Positions 1-13,541 of a stretch of DNA of 64,000 nucleotides are shown here, piece after piece. A model generated the notes under the pieces. That model ran no database searches. It was given only the letters and a program-made list of their open reading frames with translations, and had not been told where the DNA came from. Source of the DNA: Galbula dea (lineage: Eukaryota > Chordata > Aves > Piciformes > Galbulidae); the NCBI GenBank assembly GCA_013399015.1, contig VWZX01010570.1:558001-622000 (forward strand), given 5' to 3'. A program made the position numbers and the translations under genes. Numbering within the stretch: the first letter of the stretch is position 1; each line of letters opens with the position of its first letter.

Positions 1-1056
1 TGCAGTAACAACTGGCACATGAAAGTATTTGTTGCTGTGGCTTCATTTTGACCACCAGCATTCCCTGGAATTCCAAACCAGCTTCTATGTCCTCAACAGC
101 AGTAAGCTTCCAAGTTGACCAAAATATGGAGAGCTTCTTATAAGATAGCTTTTTTCCCTGACTCCTCCTGATGGAACAAAGAAAAACTGACCCTTGGCTT
201 CACATATTTTGAAGCTATTTTGGCTATTAGACTCTGAAAGTCGTCAGCTCTCTATAAGGCTTTATTATATGGAGCTGCTACAGAAACATTAATCACCAAG
301 AACTGCGGCAAGCCCAGCCATTACTGCCTACTTCCACGCGTGGCAAACACAACACATTGGAGTGATGGGGATGCATGGAGGAAAGCTGCTACTGTAGGAA
401 CACTATAGGAACACTGGAGAAAATGTAGGCTGTAACACTGTGTCACAAATAGTTGCCTATCTCAAAAGCTAGGCTTTTAAAACAACTTTTGGCTCTAATT
501 CACAAATAATCTCTTTTTTAATTGTAAGCTAATTCACTAATACTTCTGTGGGGACACTAAAACAGCAAATACTGATTAAGTTTCTACTGATTAGCACAAA
601 ACTCAAAAGCAGGTAAAACCCCAGAGAGAAAAGATTATTTAGTCTAAAAGGCAAACAGTTGAAGTAGGATGATCTCAACACCAGGAATCAGCAATTTCTA
701 ATTCTGTTATCCCTCATACATTGATATGGGGAAATACATTGCTTTTGGGGAAATCACAAAGACTGGCTCATGAAAATGCATGTGTGCATCTGCTAGACTG
801 AAATTAGGAGTTTCATGTGCAAATCAGGAAGCTGCAAAAAGATCAGCTAATTATACACCACATTATGTACATGCATCCACAAACACTTGCACACGTGTGG
901 CAAGGATATATTGTGCATTTGGATATAAGCCAATGCATACCCTCAAAAAAACCCAAAACCAAAGAGAGATACAATTTCCCTACCCATATGTATTTCAACG
1001 CCAGTGCAAAGAGCTCTGTGTTCTTGGCTAAAGCCAGAAATACCAGAAAGCCCAAG

Positions 1057-1116
1057 ATCCTGCTAGCAGTGGGATCCTATTAGCAGTGCTAATAGGAAAC
1101 CTAACAGGCTGTTAGG
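1057..1116. repeat. Three adjacent short inverted repeats
   Basis: Within 60 bp: CTGCTAGCAG (perfect palindrome, about 1060-1069), CCTATTAGCA and TGCTAATAGG (1076-1096), and CCTAACA with TGTTAGG around a 3-base loop (1100-1116). The function is unknown. Confidence 0.6.
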
Positions 1117-3155
1117 TACCAACACAATTCTTCGTGAAGTCTCAATCTGCTTCCACCTGGCAGCTGTTTCAGTTAAAGTGGTAACTTTGATAATGCAAAT
1201 AATGAGAAAGCTGCAGGAACTGTAAATAAAAACAGCTGGTTTCCTACAATTCCAGTATGCCTTTATCAAGTGATGCAAAAATTTACCAGATAAATAGCTA
1301 TTTATAGGCTGTTGGCCAAGAAGGACCTGAACAAAGCAGGAATTTCAAAGTCGGGAGAAGCAAATAAACTGGGAAGGGACTATCTTTTGTCTTGCAGTCA
1401 TTACATGTAAATTTCCTCCTAAACAATGTAACACATGAGAATGTGCGGCATCAGCCAGTGAACTATACGCACAGCACCACCTACAACCACCAAATCAGTG
1501 CTCCCATCTGCCTGTAAAACAGTATTTTGTAAACATAGCTACTCAAACCTTTTATCATTCCTACAGATATAATTTGTTTCTGACACTCAAAATACACAAC
1601 AAAATATTGGATCTGACTCAGTCATGGTAGAAACCAGTTCTAGGGAGGAAACAGTGAAGTATGTCTTCTCCAACTGATAACACACAATGATTCAGGAAGA
1701 CAAAAGAAAACTACTCCAAGTTGAAGTATAATCAGGACATCAAAATTCTTAGGTTTACAAAAGGAGTTTTGGAGACCAGCTCTTTAGTAGCCAGACAGGT
1801 TCATGACCTTGACTTTGTATTTCACCTAAAATAATCCCACTGTGACCTCTCCAGAACAGTAGTCCCTAGTAGGGAAGTGGGATATCACCTCACCAGTAAC
1901 TGCTGCAGATTAGAAAGCCTTCAACATCATCCCTTCTTCATGCAAGTATTCTGGCAGAACCTGCTGATCAGGCTAGCAGGTTTGCTAATCTCCCCCATTA
2001 CCTGTGTTGATGGACACACGTGGTGATAGAAGACACTCCAGTGCTGTGCAGCCCTTTCCCACCTTATCCTCATTGCAGCTACTTCCAGCTGTTAGCCAAG
2101 TACTGCACACAGCATACAAGACAACATGGTCTCAGCATGAAATGTGGGCCATGAGGGAGTTCTGACAGCACTTCATTTGTGTATCATTTTTACTGAGACA
2201 CGCTAGATGAGTTTCATATCCCTTAGTCACTAGTGAATGAATTTACTGCAATGGATTCACCCTCTTTTGTAAAGTTATGTTGTAGGTAGTGGGAAACATG
2301 CCAGACTGTAGGCCAAGCAGGCTTGCACATACGTACCTCAGAGCAGAGTTTAAACAGGCACATAACATTTGTACAGCTGAGGAGTGTGGTACCCTAGGGA
2401 AAAAGCTTGTGGCCATTTTCCAACAAAGAATCATAAAAATTATCCTTAAACTCCAGGGCCACCTCTGTTGCAGGGTCACGGAAACATTAGGTGTCTGCAG
2501 AGGTGTTTGTTTGGCTGTCTATAGGCCTATCACTGCTCAGAAAAATCAAACATAACAGACCATTAATACGTCCAATCCCAGATTTTTGCAGTCTTTCCAC
2601 GTTCTGGTTGATAAAATCAATAACATACCATTTCCACACATAGTGAACAGTAGCTGAGTTGTTCTGATTTGATGTAAACAGCCCTAAGGGGCTTCTCTTT
2701 GTAGCACTTGTCACATGGACCAAATACAACTGCTAAAAAGGTCTGGTCACACATCTTCGCAGTTCAAGAGAGCTGTAAAAGAAAGAAGAAGGAAAAGGTG
2801 CATTCCAGGCCAGCACAAAGCTTCCCACTACTGCTCTGCTAACTAATGCAGCTTAGACTCTATATGAACATCTGTAGGCTGGATAATCTCCCTGTGACTA
2901 ATCTCACAAGCCTGATGAACTGTCTCTATAGGCAAGACTGTCACAAGCTCTGTAGATTATGGTTTTATGAAGAAAAATACAAAGCAAAATATATATTGTG
3001 TTATAACATGCACTGATTACATATTGTTATAATGTGCAGTGGGCACATGGATTCACAACATGCAGGAACTTACTCTTAGTTTTTGCTTAACTACTGTCAG
3101 CAGAGTAACCAGAAAAGTCTGAGGACAGCTGAATTTGTCAGAAATCTGCACTATT

Positions 3156-3530
3156 CACAGAATCACAGAATGTTAGGAGTTGGAAGGGACCTCGAAAGAT
3201 CATCTAGTCCAACCCCCCTGCCACAGCAGGATTCCCTAGATCAGGTCACACAGAAGCGCATCCAGACGGGTTTTGAATATCTCCAGAGAAGGAGACTCCA
3301 CAACTTCTCTGGGCAGTCTGTGCCAGTGCTCCACCACCCTCACCAGGAAAAAATTTTTTCTTATATTCACATGGAACCTCCTATTGCCCCTTAGTCTTGT
3401 CACAGGGCTTCACTGAGAAGAGCCTGACCCCATCCTCCTGACACCCACCCTTCGCAAATTTATAAGCACAGATGAGGATGCCCCTTAGTCTACTCTTCTC
3501 CAGGCTAAAGAGACCCAGTTCCCTCATCAA
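3156..3530 (-). mobile_element. CR1 LINE, 3'-end fragment
   Basis: On the plus strand it begins with two perfect copies of CACAGAAT (3156-3163 and 3164-3171), which are the reverse complement of the CR1 3'-terminal octamer. The usual CR1 3' UTR text follows (TTGGAAGGGACCT, ATCATCTAGTCCAAC). It is a 5'-truncated copy of about 375 bp, the standard form for CR1 in birds. An open frame at 3083-3394 is a by-product of this repeat. Confidence 0.92.
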
Positions 3531-6040
3531 CAGAGAATTAAAACTACTTGAGAATCATAAAACTAAACAAGAACAATACTCTAGTATCATTTTTCTCTGT
3601 GAATTTTTCATAGGGAAAATGGGAATTTTCACCACTTCTAAAATGAAAGCTTTTAAAATTATTTAGGCATGTGCCTAAATAACAAGCCTATGGTTAACAA
3701 TTAGAATAAGTTATTGCAAGAGAGATTTAAATAGAGCAAAATAAATTCAGTGAACTATGCAGATTTTAGAATTTGGTTGGCTGGACATTGTAAGAAGATC
3801 AAACCAAACATTATTCTATGCACCTGCCTGCATTCTCTACTACTTATTCTTAAGTATTTCAGTGGAATACTTGGAAAATGAGGTGATAAACTCAGAAATC
3901 CTGCCCACACTCTAGTCAATAAAAGCTTTGCTTCAGGATAAGTATAAAAGTTTATACTTTCAATAAAAGTTTGTTGTCTTCAGGATATGCATAACTCCAT
4001 TCCAAAACATGTGGGAAGCAATCTGTCCTGAAAGGAACTACACCACATTAATCTGAAATTTGCACAGAGCTTTCCATCAACTACATTAAGGTAAGCAGGT
4101 TTATATTCCTTCCATTTGATGAAAAGAAAGAAATCAATCCTGAAGTTTTTAATGCATTTCTTTTTGCAAACAATGTGTCTGAGAGAAAAATCTGCAGTCC
4201 TTTCAGGGAGCTTCTCTGTGTTAGTATTGCTCATAGCTTTAAAGTGACCACAGCACCAGTAATCAGTTCTGCTAGATTCCTAAACCTGGGCAGTTAACAG
4301 TAGAAATTTAAAAATGGTGCCATGGTGAAACATTAAGAAATATGTTACTTAGAGAGAAATTCTTTACAATGAATCTTGGAGATAAATATGCAAGATTACT
4401 CACCTTTTCAAACAGCAACAACCTGGAGACTCCCAAGATGACTAAGTAAGCTGTGTGACTGCTAACGTAAAAAGGCAACCTTCCTAATAAGTCTACTTAA
4501 AGGGTATTTAAAGCTCAGCCTCTCTGGTTGTGTCACTTCAGGTCAGTTATATACTGATGATTATAGTATAAAGGCTTTAACTGCCTCCTTTCAGAATAGA
4601 GAATATAAAGAACACAAACTATTGGGTAAACTAGATCTTGCCTGCCCATTCTCTATAGCAGCAATTTTTGGATGGTTTCCAAGTGTTAAACATACTGAGG
4701 AGGTGGCTTATAACTGATTTTCCAACTATCAAAGGTGACATTCTAACAAGCAGCACTGTCAACATGTTATCTCACATTCTTAACAAAATTTAAAAGTCAA
4801 ACAATTTGATTAATGTCCATGCTGGTCCTTCCTTGGATATACTTTTACTATTCATCTGTTTTTAAACAATAAATTTGACATTATTAAGATTAAAAATTTC
4901 TCTTTTGCCCTTTTGAAAAAGTTTGGGGTAATTTACAAAAACACATCTGAAAAATTTAAAAGCTACTGGAGGTCACATCTACTATAGAGACTCTACTGAG
5001 GTAAGATGTTTGCATTGGATAGACAAGAGGATCTGAGGCAAAATTAGGAAATAAAAAAAATACCAAAACAGTTAAGTTTCAGCTCATCAGAGACTTGGGC
5101 AGAAGTAACCTCTTCTAATATCTTCTATTAGAATATTGTGGGAACACAGATCTGAAGGGGACCACCTGTGCTGGTGAGCCCTGTCCCAGAAACTGCAGGA
5201 GTCACCTGCCTAAACACATCCAAAGGAGCCAACAGCACCTGATGCATCTCTCCTTAAGCCATTCCAGTGCTTTCTCACTTCAGTAGGGATCATCATTCTA
5301 CATTTTCCCACTTGAATGCAACAGCTCTCTCCTTGATCATCATTCTAGGAAAGTTAACCTCAATAGTGTCTCTTTCATGTACCTACCTTCACTAAAACTG
5401 CTCCTTTTATTTAGGAGAATTACACATAGCAAACAGAATTTTGTACCTACCCATTGGCTGAAGGCATTAATGCCAGCAAAAGCAAGGTAAGTTTCTGAGA
5501 GCATACAGTAGACACTGATTATTCTGAACTTCCTTTAAAAACATACTTTGTGGTTTGCATACACAGTGTTAATGACACACTTCACACAAACCTCTCAAAG
5601 TGACCTAGCATCAGATTGTTGGAATAAATTTTCTTGATCAACAATTTTTTCATGAAGACATAGATGCCTTCTGATGCTTCTATGGGATGTAGATGTTAAG
5701 GGCTGTGATTTTACTCATACCATCCCAGGTAACAGACACAGCCCCAATAACTGCAAAAAATAAAAAAGGCTATGTGCAAATGACAGCAAACAAACTTGCT
5801 TGCTTTGAAGTGTTTACAGAAATTCATGAGGAGCGAAGGACAGCACACCATTCTGACAGGAAGATACTCAATGTTACAGCAAAGCAACTGGACCATTAAA
5901 TAAATGTTTATGCTGCAGCACAAGACTGACAGTATTCATTAATGCTCAAATAGTCCCAAGTTAACCTCTTTCAAATGATCCCATACTGAAAACATAACAA
6001 TTGCATCACTCAAAGCACTACAAATTGATTTAAAAGCTAT

Positions 6041-6046
6041 TTTATT
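6041..6046 (-). terminator. Candidate MYO5C poly(A) signal (AATAAA)
   Basis: AATAAA on the minus strand, with a T/G-enriched stretch beginning about 20 nt downstream. A second hexamer lies 60 nt upstream at 6100-6105. Weak evidence; listed because no better site is seen between the stop codon and this point. Confidence 0.3.
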
Positions 6047-7079
6047 TAACAGACTGAGATACTAGTCTATCTACATGTCTGTGATACTTTGCATTAGCTT
6101 TTATTGTTATTGGACAAAACATGGATTTTTCCTTATTTTGAACATACCCCTGTGGATGTCACCAGGGACATTTGTACAAAGTAAATACCAAGAACACTAA
6201 ACAGCAGGAATGGTTCTTTCTTTATATTTACATATTGTTCTGTGAAATTAAACAAGCAGTACTAACACTATGTAATTAAAAAAAATCATTGTTCCTTTCT
6301 GTAATATTTAAATTAACTCAATTAATTAGAGTCTTAAATATTTAGTACTTGATCAATAACTATGTCTAATAGGCTAGCTAGAAATCTAGCATTATTTACT
6401 GGGGAATTTCTAAGTACAGTCATCACTGGAGTGAGGTAAATGTTGCTTCTCCTGTTGTTCTGACAGGGTCCAGTACTAAATAAAGTTATTGTTTGTTGCA
6501 TTCTGACTACAGGGAGAAAGCTGCATAAAGCAAAAAGACGACCACTTCTGCTTCTAAGGATCCTGCAACTGCGGTGAAATAAAGAGAGAGTTCTGCTTTG
6601 TTTATCAGTAAGACCAGGCCACAGCAGCTGTATTCTCTTACTCAGTGTCAGGACTGGAGGAGGGAAAACAGCAAAAAAGAAAGGGAGAAAGATGATGTGC
6701 ATGTGTGCATACTCAGTGTATATTCTGAACTACACTGCACTAGAGATGGAACCAAAGCAGGAGATGATAACCTGTGTTTTAAGGAAACAAGCTTGTAGTT
6801 CAAACCTGGATCTTGACACAAATTTTATACCTGACTTTTCTATTATAATGATTGATTGGATTCCAGACTTGTCACTGCAGCAAAACTGAAATCTGTCTTC
6901 AAGAAGAGCACCTGAGTCCTCCCCCTGACTGAAGTGCTGTCTAGTGTACCCAGGCTGCAAGCAAGCATTCAGTGAGCCAAGCCAGAACATCTACAAAAAG
7001 ACAATTTGGGTTTGTAACAGCAGTTCTCTTGGACTGATCTCCGTTCCCTGGTTTCAGTGTAGATATTTATATTGATTGT

Positions 7080-7121
7080 TTGGGTTTTTGTTTTGTTTTT
7101 TGTTTTGTTTTTTTTTTTAAT
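7080..7121. repeat. T-rich tract (TTTTG repeats and poly-T)
   Basis: Plus strand shows runs of TTTTG followed by eleven or more T. Low-complexity sequence within the probable MYO5C 3' UTR; on the transcript strand it is an A-rich tract. Confidence 0.85.
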
Positions 7122-7641
7122 AATTGTGGAAGGACCTTCCCCTCCTACTACAGTCTCCTGGAAGAACTGTTCTAAAAGATTTCTTTTATAAAAGCAATAA
7201 AGGTATAAGTATATATAGAAGAAGTATAGAAGGGTGAAAGCTACTGTAAAATATATCCACTATACTAAGGCAATGAATAGAATTACCTTGGAAAAAAAAT
7301 TCTCTTGTTACAGGAAGAAAAGGCAAGGAAAAGTGTAAAGTAATAACATTTATCACATGGCAGTCTTCCACTCTGACTGGTGCTGATGGGACACCAACGC
7401 AAACGTGTCAGATATAAATGCTTTTCCTGTCAGGTTTAGGCTAAAAAACTGCATGGATAGCTAGGACTGTAATGAAAGGAGAAGAGTAAGAAAAGAGAGA
7501 AGAAAATCACAAGCTGCAGTTATTCCTACTACTTAAGCCTTGACTCATGAACAAATTTCTAACAGTTTAATTCACTGCAAGCTGCCATACTACCCAGTCT
7601 GCCTGTCTTCATAAAGTCTCTGAGGAAATACATTGGCTACA

Positions 7642-10600
7642 TTAAACCCTTGTGAGAAAGCCAAGTTTGAAGCTGCTGGGGACTTGTATCATTTCCAAGG
7701 CATGTGGAGAGGGGGTGAAAGGAAACACCACTTGAAAAAGATATTTGGTATCGAGCATCAACTGTGGAACATCCTCACGACTGTTTAGCATAGCCTGAAA
7801 GTACAACAGAAAAGAGTAAGAAAATATTGTGTTAGGAATCAAAGCAAAACCAGAATGCCTTTTGCTTCCCCCTGTGACTCCTGCTTTCACATCATACCAT
7901 CATGCTATTGTCACAGCTGGAAGGGACCCACGGGATCATCAAGTCCAGCTCTCAAACCAATGGAGGACACCCCAAGAATCACACCATGTGCCTGAGAGGA
8001 TTATCTAAACACTTCTTAAACTCCATCAGGCATGGTGATAAGACTACTTCCCTGGGGAGGCTGCTCCAGAGCCCAATCACTCTCTTAAGTGAAGAATGAC
8101 GTTAAGGAGATTTGTTCTGATCAGTTCCAAACGCCTAGAACCTGAGCAACTTACTAATAAAGTGATGTAAAGGTCGAGTATAACTACACAGCATCCAGAC
8201 TTGTGTGTAGGAAGCATCCTGTAACTTCAATGTGAGAAATAATAGCTGTAGCTCTTACCTGGACTTTACGAACAAATGATGGAGTCACTCTTTTCTCAAA
8301 ATCATCTATTGGAGTGTATGAGTTGAGGATCTTAACTATCTGTTCAAATGACAAAAAAATATTTCAGCATGTCATAAACAGTGAGAAGACAAAAAGAAGA
8401 AAGCATTAATATGACATCTTATTTGATATTTAATTAAAGTTTCAGCAAAGAACTTTACAAGAAAGACTGAATTTTGACTGGTCACGTAATGAGTTATATA
8501 TGTGATGACTTATTTCCAAAGGTGTCAGGAGGATCAAGGAGATGTAGAAAAGTTGACTTGATTAAGGGAAACAACAAAAAAAGCCTGTGACAAAGTAAAG
8601 AAAATACACTGTGGAGTAAAAACATGGGATAGAACAAAGCAGACAAATATTCACTACAGGACCAGCTAAAATGGTAGTAATGAGGAATAAGGAGTTAAAA
8701 ATTCAATTTAACAATTGGTGAAGTGGAATGCTGAGGAATGCTTTTTTTACAAAATAAAAGGCCAATAGCTCTTTGCAACAAATTATTTTTGATAGCCAAG
8801 ATTCTGCAATTGGTGCTGTCAGCAGAAAACAGATGGCTCATTACCTGCACAGTAGAAAGAGATGTGCAGTGCTCACATATTTCCTTGGCATCATCATCTG
8901 TGATCTTTTTGACCTGAAGGAGCCAAGCTGCTTGAGACAGAGGCTCCAAAGTTTCTTTGGCATTGCTGCTTTGAAGATTCTTGTCCTTAAGCCATTCTTC
9001 CAAGTAGCTGATATTACATCTGGGTTAAACCACCAACAGAAAACATAAATGTCAGGTTCCTGTAGCAAGCAAGTTACACAGCAGATTTCTAAAGAAGGAA
9101 TGCTCCTCTAATGCACTGTTCAAATTCATATATTTTAAGTTAAAAAACATATCTGTAGATTAAAAAAATCTGTAGATTAAAAAAAAAATAAAATCAAAGA
9201 ATCAATAGCTTATTGACCTGTGAGTTTCATCCCTGCACATTTCAATTATTTATTCTTTTTTATTTCTTAAAGCTTGGATAATAGAAAGCAAGTTATTAGT
9301 TTAGCTCTTGCTTACAGAAAACTAATAACATATACTGTCACTGCCTATTAGTGTAATAGCAGCACTATATGTCTTTAAAATAATCATTTATTGCTGAGCT
9401 TCTACAGTGAGAACAGTCTTTGTACACCACAAAGCAGGGCCAGGCGTGTAACTGATGACCTAGAGGTTAAAGCAGCTTTCTTCTACTAACATTCCCAGAT
9501 GCCTCAAGATTTTACTGATTTCCTTTCACCTCAGTCTGCAGACTGTCTAATGGAGAACAAATGAACTGTATCTTCTGCAAAACAGTTCAGAGCATGGTCT
9601 TTTGGTGTTCTTAACAAGACAGGTGATGCCTTATCTACACCTTCAAAGGCTCTGTTTCAGTGCCTTCCTCGTCACAGAGCATGAAAAATGCAAGTCAGCT
9701 TTTGTCTGTCTGGCAGCCATGGGACACTGCACCTGTTTACTAGAGTAAGAAAGAATTAAAAATACTATTCCTCACATCACATGTGAACTAGCACAGAAAG
9801 AATCTTAAACATGTCTGACTTTAAGCTCCAGACTGTAATTTTCTCTGTTTTCCTCCATTAGTGTTTCCATGGAAAGAATAATTTGTAGTATGTTATGTTG
9901 AGAAAGATCAGTCCAAAATACAAAGACCTACTTTTTCAAAGACAGTAAAAAACAATTGGCTACTTTCAGCAGAATGGTTACAAAATATCCAGTGACTTAG
10001 AGATAAATGACATTACATAGAAGTGTCAAAAATTCATTCTCAGGCTTCTTGAGATTGTTGAAACTTTACTGGCCTTACCTTATCTGCATTCCTTTTCTAC
10101 ATGAGCACATGTCCTTGCGGAGGAAGAGGCTATTGAGTGTGATAGCTCCAATCAGAAAGAAAAGCTGCTTCACTGCCTGCCTTAGAAGCTCAGAGTCCAA
10201 GCCGTTCTGGCACATAGTACTATAAAAATAGCTGAGCTGTTGCAGGATAGAGGTCATTGTGTAGGTATCCGTGTCGTCTATACTAGAAGAACGTTTACGG
10301 AAACCTGTAGGTTTCAAGCCAGAAATTCCCTGAAGACTTTCATATTCCAGCATGCCTGGCACTGAAAAACAACAGAAAATAACTGAGAAGACCAAACTCC
10401 TAAGGCTCCTTTGAGTTATGTTAACCTGCCTTCAGAATGTTTTAAGTTAAATGATACAAGAAAAACAAGGCATTGATAAAGGCTTCTGGAACACAAATTT
10501 TGAAAAGCCTTTTCTTTTTGTAGAATGTTGATCAGTTTCAAAGCATTAGCCCACATCAGGAAATGTTGGAGGAAAAAGTCTTTCCAAAGACTGTTGGGAT

Positions 10601-13541
10601 ATACCATTCAGTTGAACTTATATGTGCAGAAACACACAAGCAGGTACACATATGTATAAATTTAGAGCTGAAAGAAGTCTGTCCCGTCCTTTACCTGCAT
10701 GTATACATATCCATGCATACACTTTATTCCTATACTTCATCAGCTACATTTCAGTTTGTTGGGACTGCTGCTGCCTTACCGATCATGGGCTGGATGTTGT
10801 TCTCCATCACAATAATGAATTGGTGATAGATCCGAATGGCCAAATCACTGAGGATTTGTCTGTATTCCGAGAGATCAAAATGCTTCAAACAGTTCTTATT
10901 CTGACGTGGAGTGTTACACTTTGCAAACTCCTACAAGTAAGTTTTAAATATAATTGATAAAAATCACATAACACTACAATTATGAGCTGTGACTACAATG
11001 TGATGTATGTATTGCAGTAACTCATTCCATGTCTGGCTGAACACAGCCTCTGAATGAGTCAAAGCTACAGATAACTTCCAGTTCGGGCTTTCCTGTACTT
11101 AATCTTCCAGTTTATGTTGACATTTACTCTGTTCCTAAAGCCTGCTAAAGCCAAAAAAAATGTGCATAGATTTCAATGAACTATGGAGCAATTCCTAGAT
11201 CACTTCATCAGAAAGCAAACTCCATCTACAACGCCCTCCCACACACCTCCCCCTCCAAAAAAACCCAAAAACCTGCAGTTGTTGAAACTGTGTTGGCAAA
11301 CAATTAAAAAAATAAAATAAATTTTATTGCTGCAAAGGGATCTCATTTTTAGACTTTGTATCAGGAAAGTTCTGATTTCAAAAATCTAGACTGAATCCTA
11401 ACATGTGTGAAGTCTTGAATGTTCATTAGAAATACAGATAAAAACTTTAAATTCTGGATTCAGACCTTTCCTTACTGTTGCAACTGAATTGTAAGAGATT
11501 GTTATTAGTTAAGTTTAAAATGTTTTCAGTTCTCTACTGCTCTTTAGAAGCTACTGATACGGCCACAGGAGGGAGTATTGTTGTTTAGACAGTAGACAGT
11601 TACTGTGATTCCAAGGCTTTATGGCACTGCTTTGCTTTGATCCTGAAGACTATATTCTTATGTGTCTATGCAATTTCAGTTCAGTCTACCTACATTTATA
11701 AAATGTAGCAAAAAAATTACAGTAAAGTATTCACTTTAAAAGAATTAAAAATAAATTTGAATCCCAGGATAAAATTTATCTTAAACAAGCAAGTGAAATA
11801 AGGAAAAATCTGGACATTTTATTGTTTTGCTCCTTTCCTGAGGTTTTATTCTGTAACCTTATTTTGCTAGCAGTGGGTGTTTGAATGGTCACAATTATAA
11901 AGTAGTAAAACTGGTTCTGATATATATACATACAGTCCAGCTCACATTAAACTTATGTAGAAGAGCTCAAATTAAGTAGCAGTTTCCACATCATAACTTT
12001 AACCCACTTTGGTGTTTTATCACTCCTTGATTTCACTTGATCTATTAGTTCTACATTGTCTTACTATTTGTGTAAGAGAACACCACTGGAGAGCAATGTT
12101 AACACGTAAATATCTGGAAGGAACAGTGGTGAGCTGGTGAATAATTATCTATTTTCATTGTTTAAAAATCCAGTTAAAGTCTGTCAAGGGTAAAGTAAAT
12201 AAATCACTCGATTAAATCAATCCTACCTCTTCCCCACTGTACTGCTTCAAACAGTTAAGAAAATAATATGTATTGGAAAGCCAAAAGGACAACATCTCAA
12301 AGTCTTCTGAATGTTCCTGAAAACGATAAATAAAACAATCTTACAATGGCATTGTTTCATGAAGTTAATTTAATGACTAAACCTAAGACCATAACGGAAT
12401 TGGTAAAACAGAACCTATTTACAGCAGGAATATTCAGCATCTATAATGTGCTGGCTGTACAAATCATGCTGTGTTTTCAGGCTAATATATACATAGCAAA
12501 GATCCCTCTGTTATTTGGTAAACACTGTTTAAATCTTCTTACATGACAGACTAGCCCGAACCAAATTATTTTACACGTTTGTACACATAGTGTACTGGAG
12601 ATCTTCCTGTAAAAAAAAACTTTACACACAAACAAAACTGAACTAAATATAAATGCATTTCTAACTACGTGTAAGTAGGTTTTATTTTTGTTAGCTAAGT
12701 AAACACAAGCTTTTCTAATGAATAAACTGCAGTATAAATTTGTTTATGAACAAACTATAAGCACTCTCCATACAACAAATTCAAGAGCATAAACCATGGT
12801 CCATTCCTGCCTGTGCTATAAAGCATACCTTGAGTTTTATTTCACTATAAATCCATAATAGAGCAGTCACAAAGCTGAATATGTTATGTAGATGAAGCAA
12901 CAGGCTATCAATTATTGTTTATAACATGATTTTGTAAACTGGCTGGCAACATAACTTTAATTATTTAGGTGCTAATGCTGCAGTACCAAGTGACATATCA
13001 AGAAAAACCCATTACAGTAGTAGAACAGCAGTGTAAAAACCTCTTAAAATTATGATACCTGCCTGCTGCCAGACATTTAACCTTCATTTCTGACCACCTG
13101 ACTCTTACCAGTGCTTGAAGCACAGGGGCAATTCACATAATTAGCTATGCATTGTAAAATGCAAAATACTTTAAAAGATTTTGTCAATGAGCTCTTCAGA
13201 TAGAAATACTTCATGTTAAAGCATTCTGTGTTTAGCACAGTAGAACTTTACCGGAATACTACCACAAACTTCTAGGAATACTAGCAAATAAAGTGTTAGC
13301 ATTCCCCAGGTATAATGCAGGCATCTTGTAAACCTTAGATTAAAAATCAAAATGTACAGTGCAGCACAGCCAAACATAATTCTTACCTTCACAACTGTTT
13401 TGATCCCATCAATGGTTGCATTCATGAAAGATTTCAGCATGTCAGCATCATTCAGATAATCCGCATACCTCACACACATGAACAGGATGTGAGCTGGAAG
13501 GCCAGGTATCATATTAACTACAACTCCACGTGGCTTTAGAT
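7642..13541 (-). CDS. MYO5C: MYO5C exons 35-41: globular cargo-binding tail (DIL domain)
   Basis: These exons encode residues about 1375-1736, the globular tail that binds Rab GTPases and other cargo adaptors. Landmarks are DLKPRGVVVNMIPGLPAHI in exon 35, the DIL core around VPGMLEYESLQGISGLKPTG and FLRKDMCSCRKGMQIR in exon 38, YLEEWLKDKNLQ in exon 39, and the C-terminus LEMIQVPSSFKLGFLTRV followed by TAA. Exon lengths are 155, 90, 151, 283, 175, 81 and 153 nt, identical to the seven last coding exons of the neighbouring MYO5A gene. Confidence 0.95.

Larger units (their letters stand above)
1..6029. other. Intergenic region 3' of MYO5C
   Basis: AT-rich sequence with no exon I can recognise on either strand and no CpG island. 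In mammals the next gene on this side is GNB5. I looked for its N-terminal coding exons and saw none, so that gene presumably starts beyond the left edge. The region holds one CR1 fragment (3156-3530) and a cluster of short inverted repeats near 1060-1116. The open frames here are short and lack codon bias or family resemblance. Confidence 0.6.
6030..7641 (-). other. Probable MYO5C 3' UTR
   Basis: Sequence after the MYO5C stop codon, without further coding signal. It includes a T-rich tract on the plus strand at about 7080-7121. Minus-strand AATAAA hexamers lie at 6100-6105 and 6041-6046; the second is followed by a moderately GU-rich stretch, so cleavage near 6020-6030 is plausible. Other hexamers exist farther left (5406-5411), so the end is uncertain. 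Confidence 0.35.

Noticed and set aside
3083..3394. 103-codon plus-strand frame
   Set aside because: Most of it is the reverse strand of a CR1 3' end; it is not a gene.
1..6029. Possible first exons of GNB5, expected next to MYO5C in amniotes
   Set aside because: I found no frame resembling its N-terminal region and no second CpG island in this stretch.
6334..6702. 122-codon open frame on the minus strand
   Set aside because: It lies in the probable MYO5C 3' UTR, has no recognisable family or splice logic, and its composition is like that of non-coding DNA.
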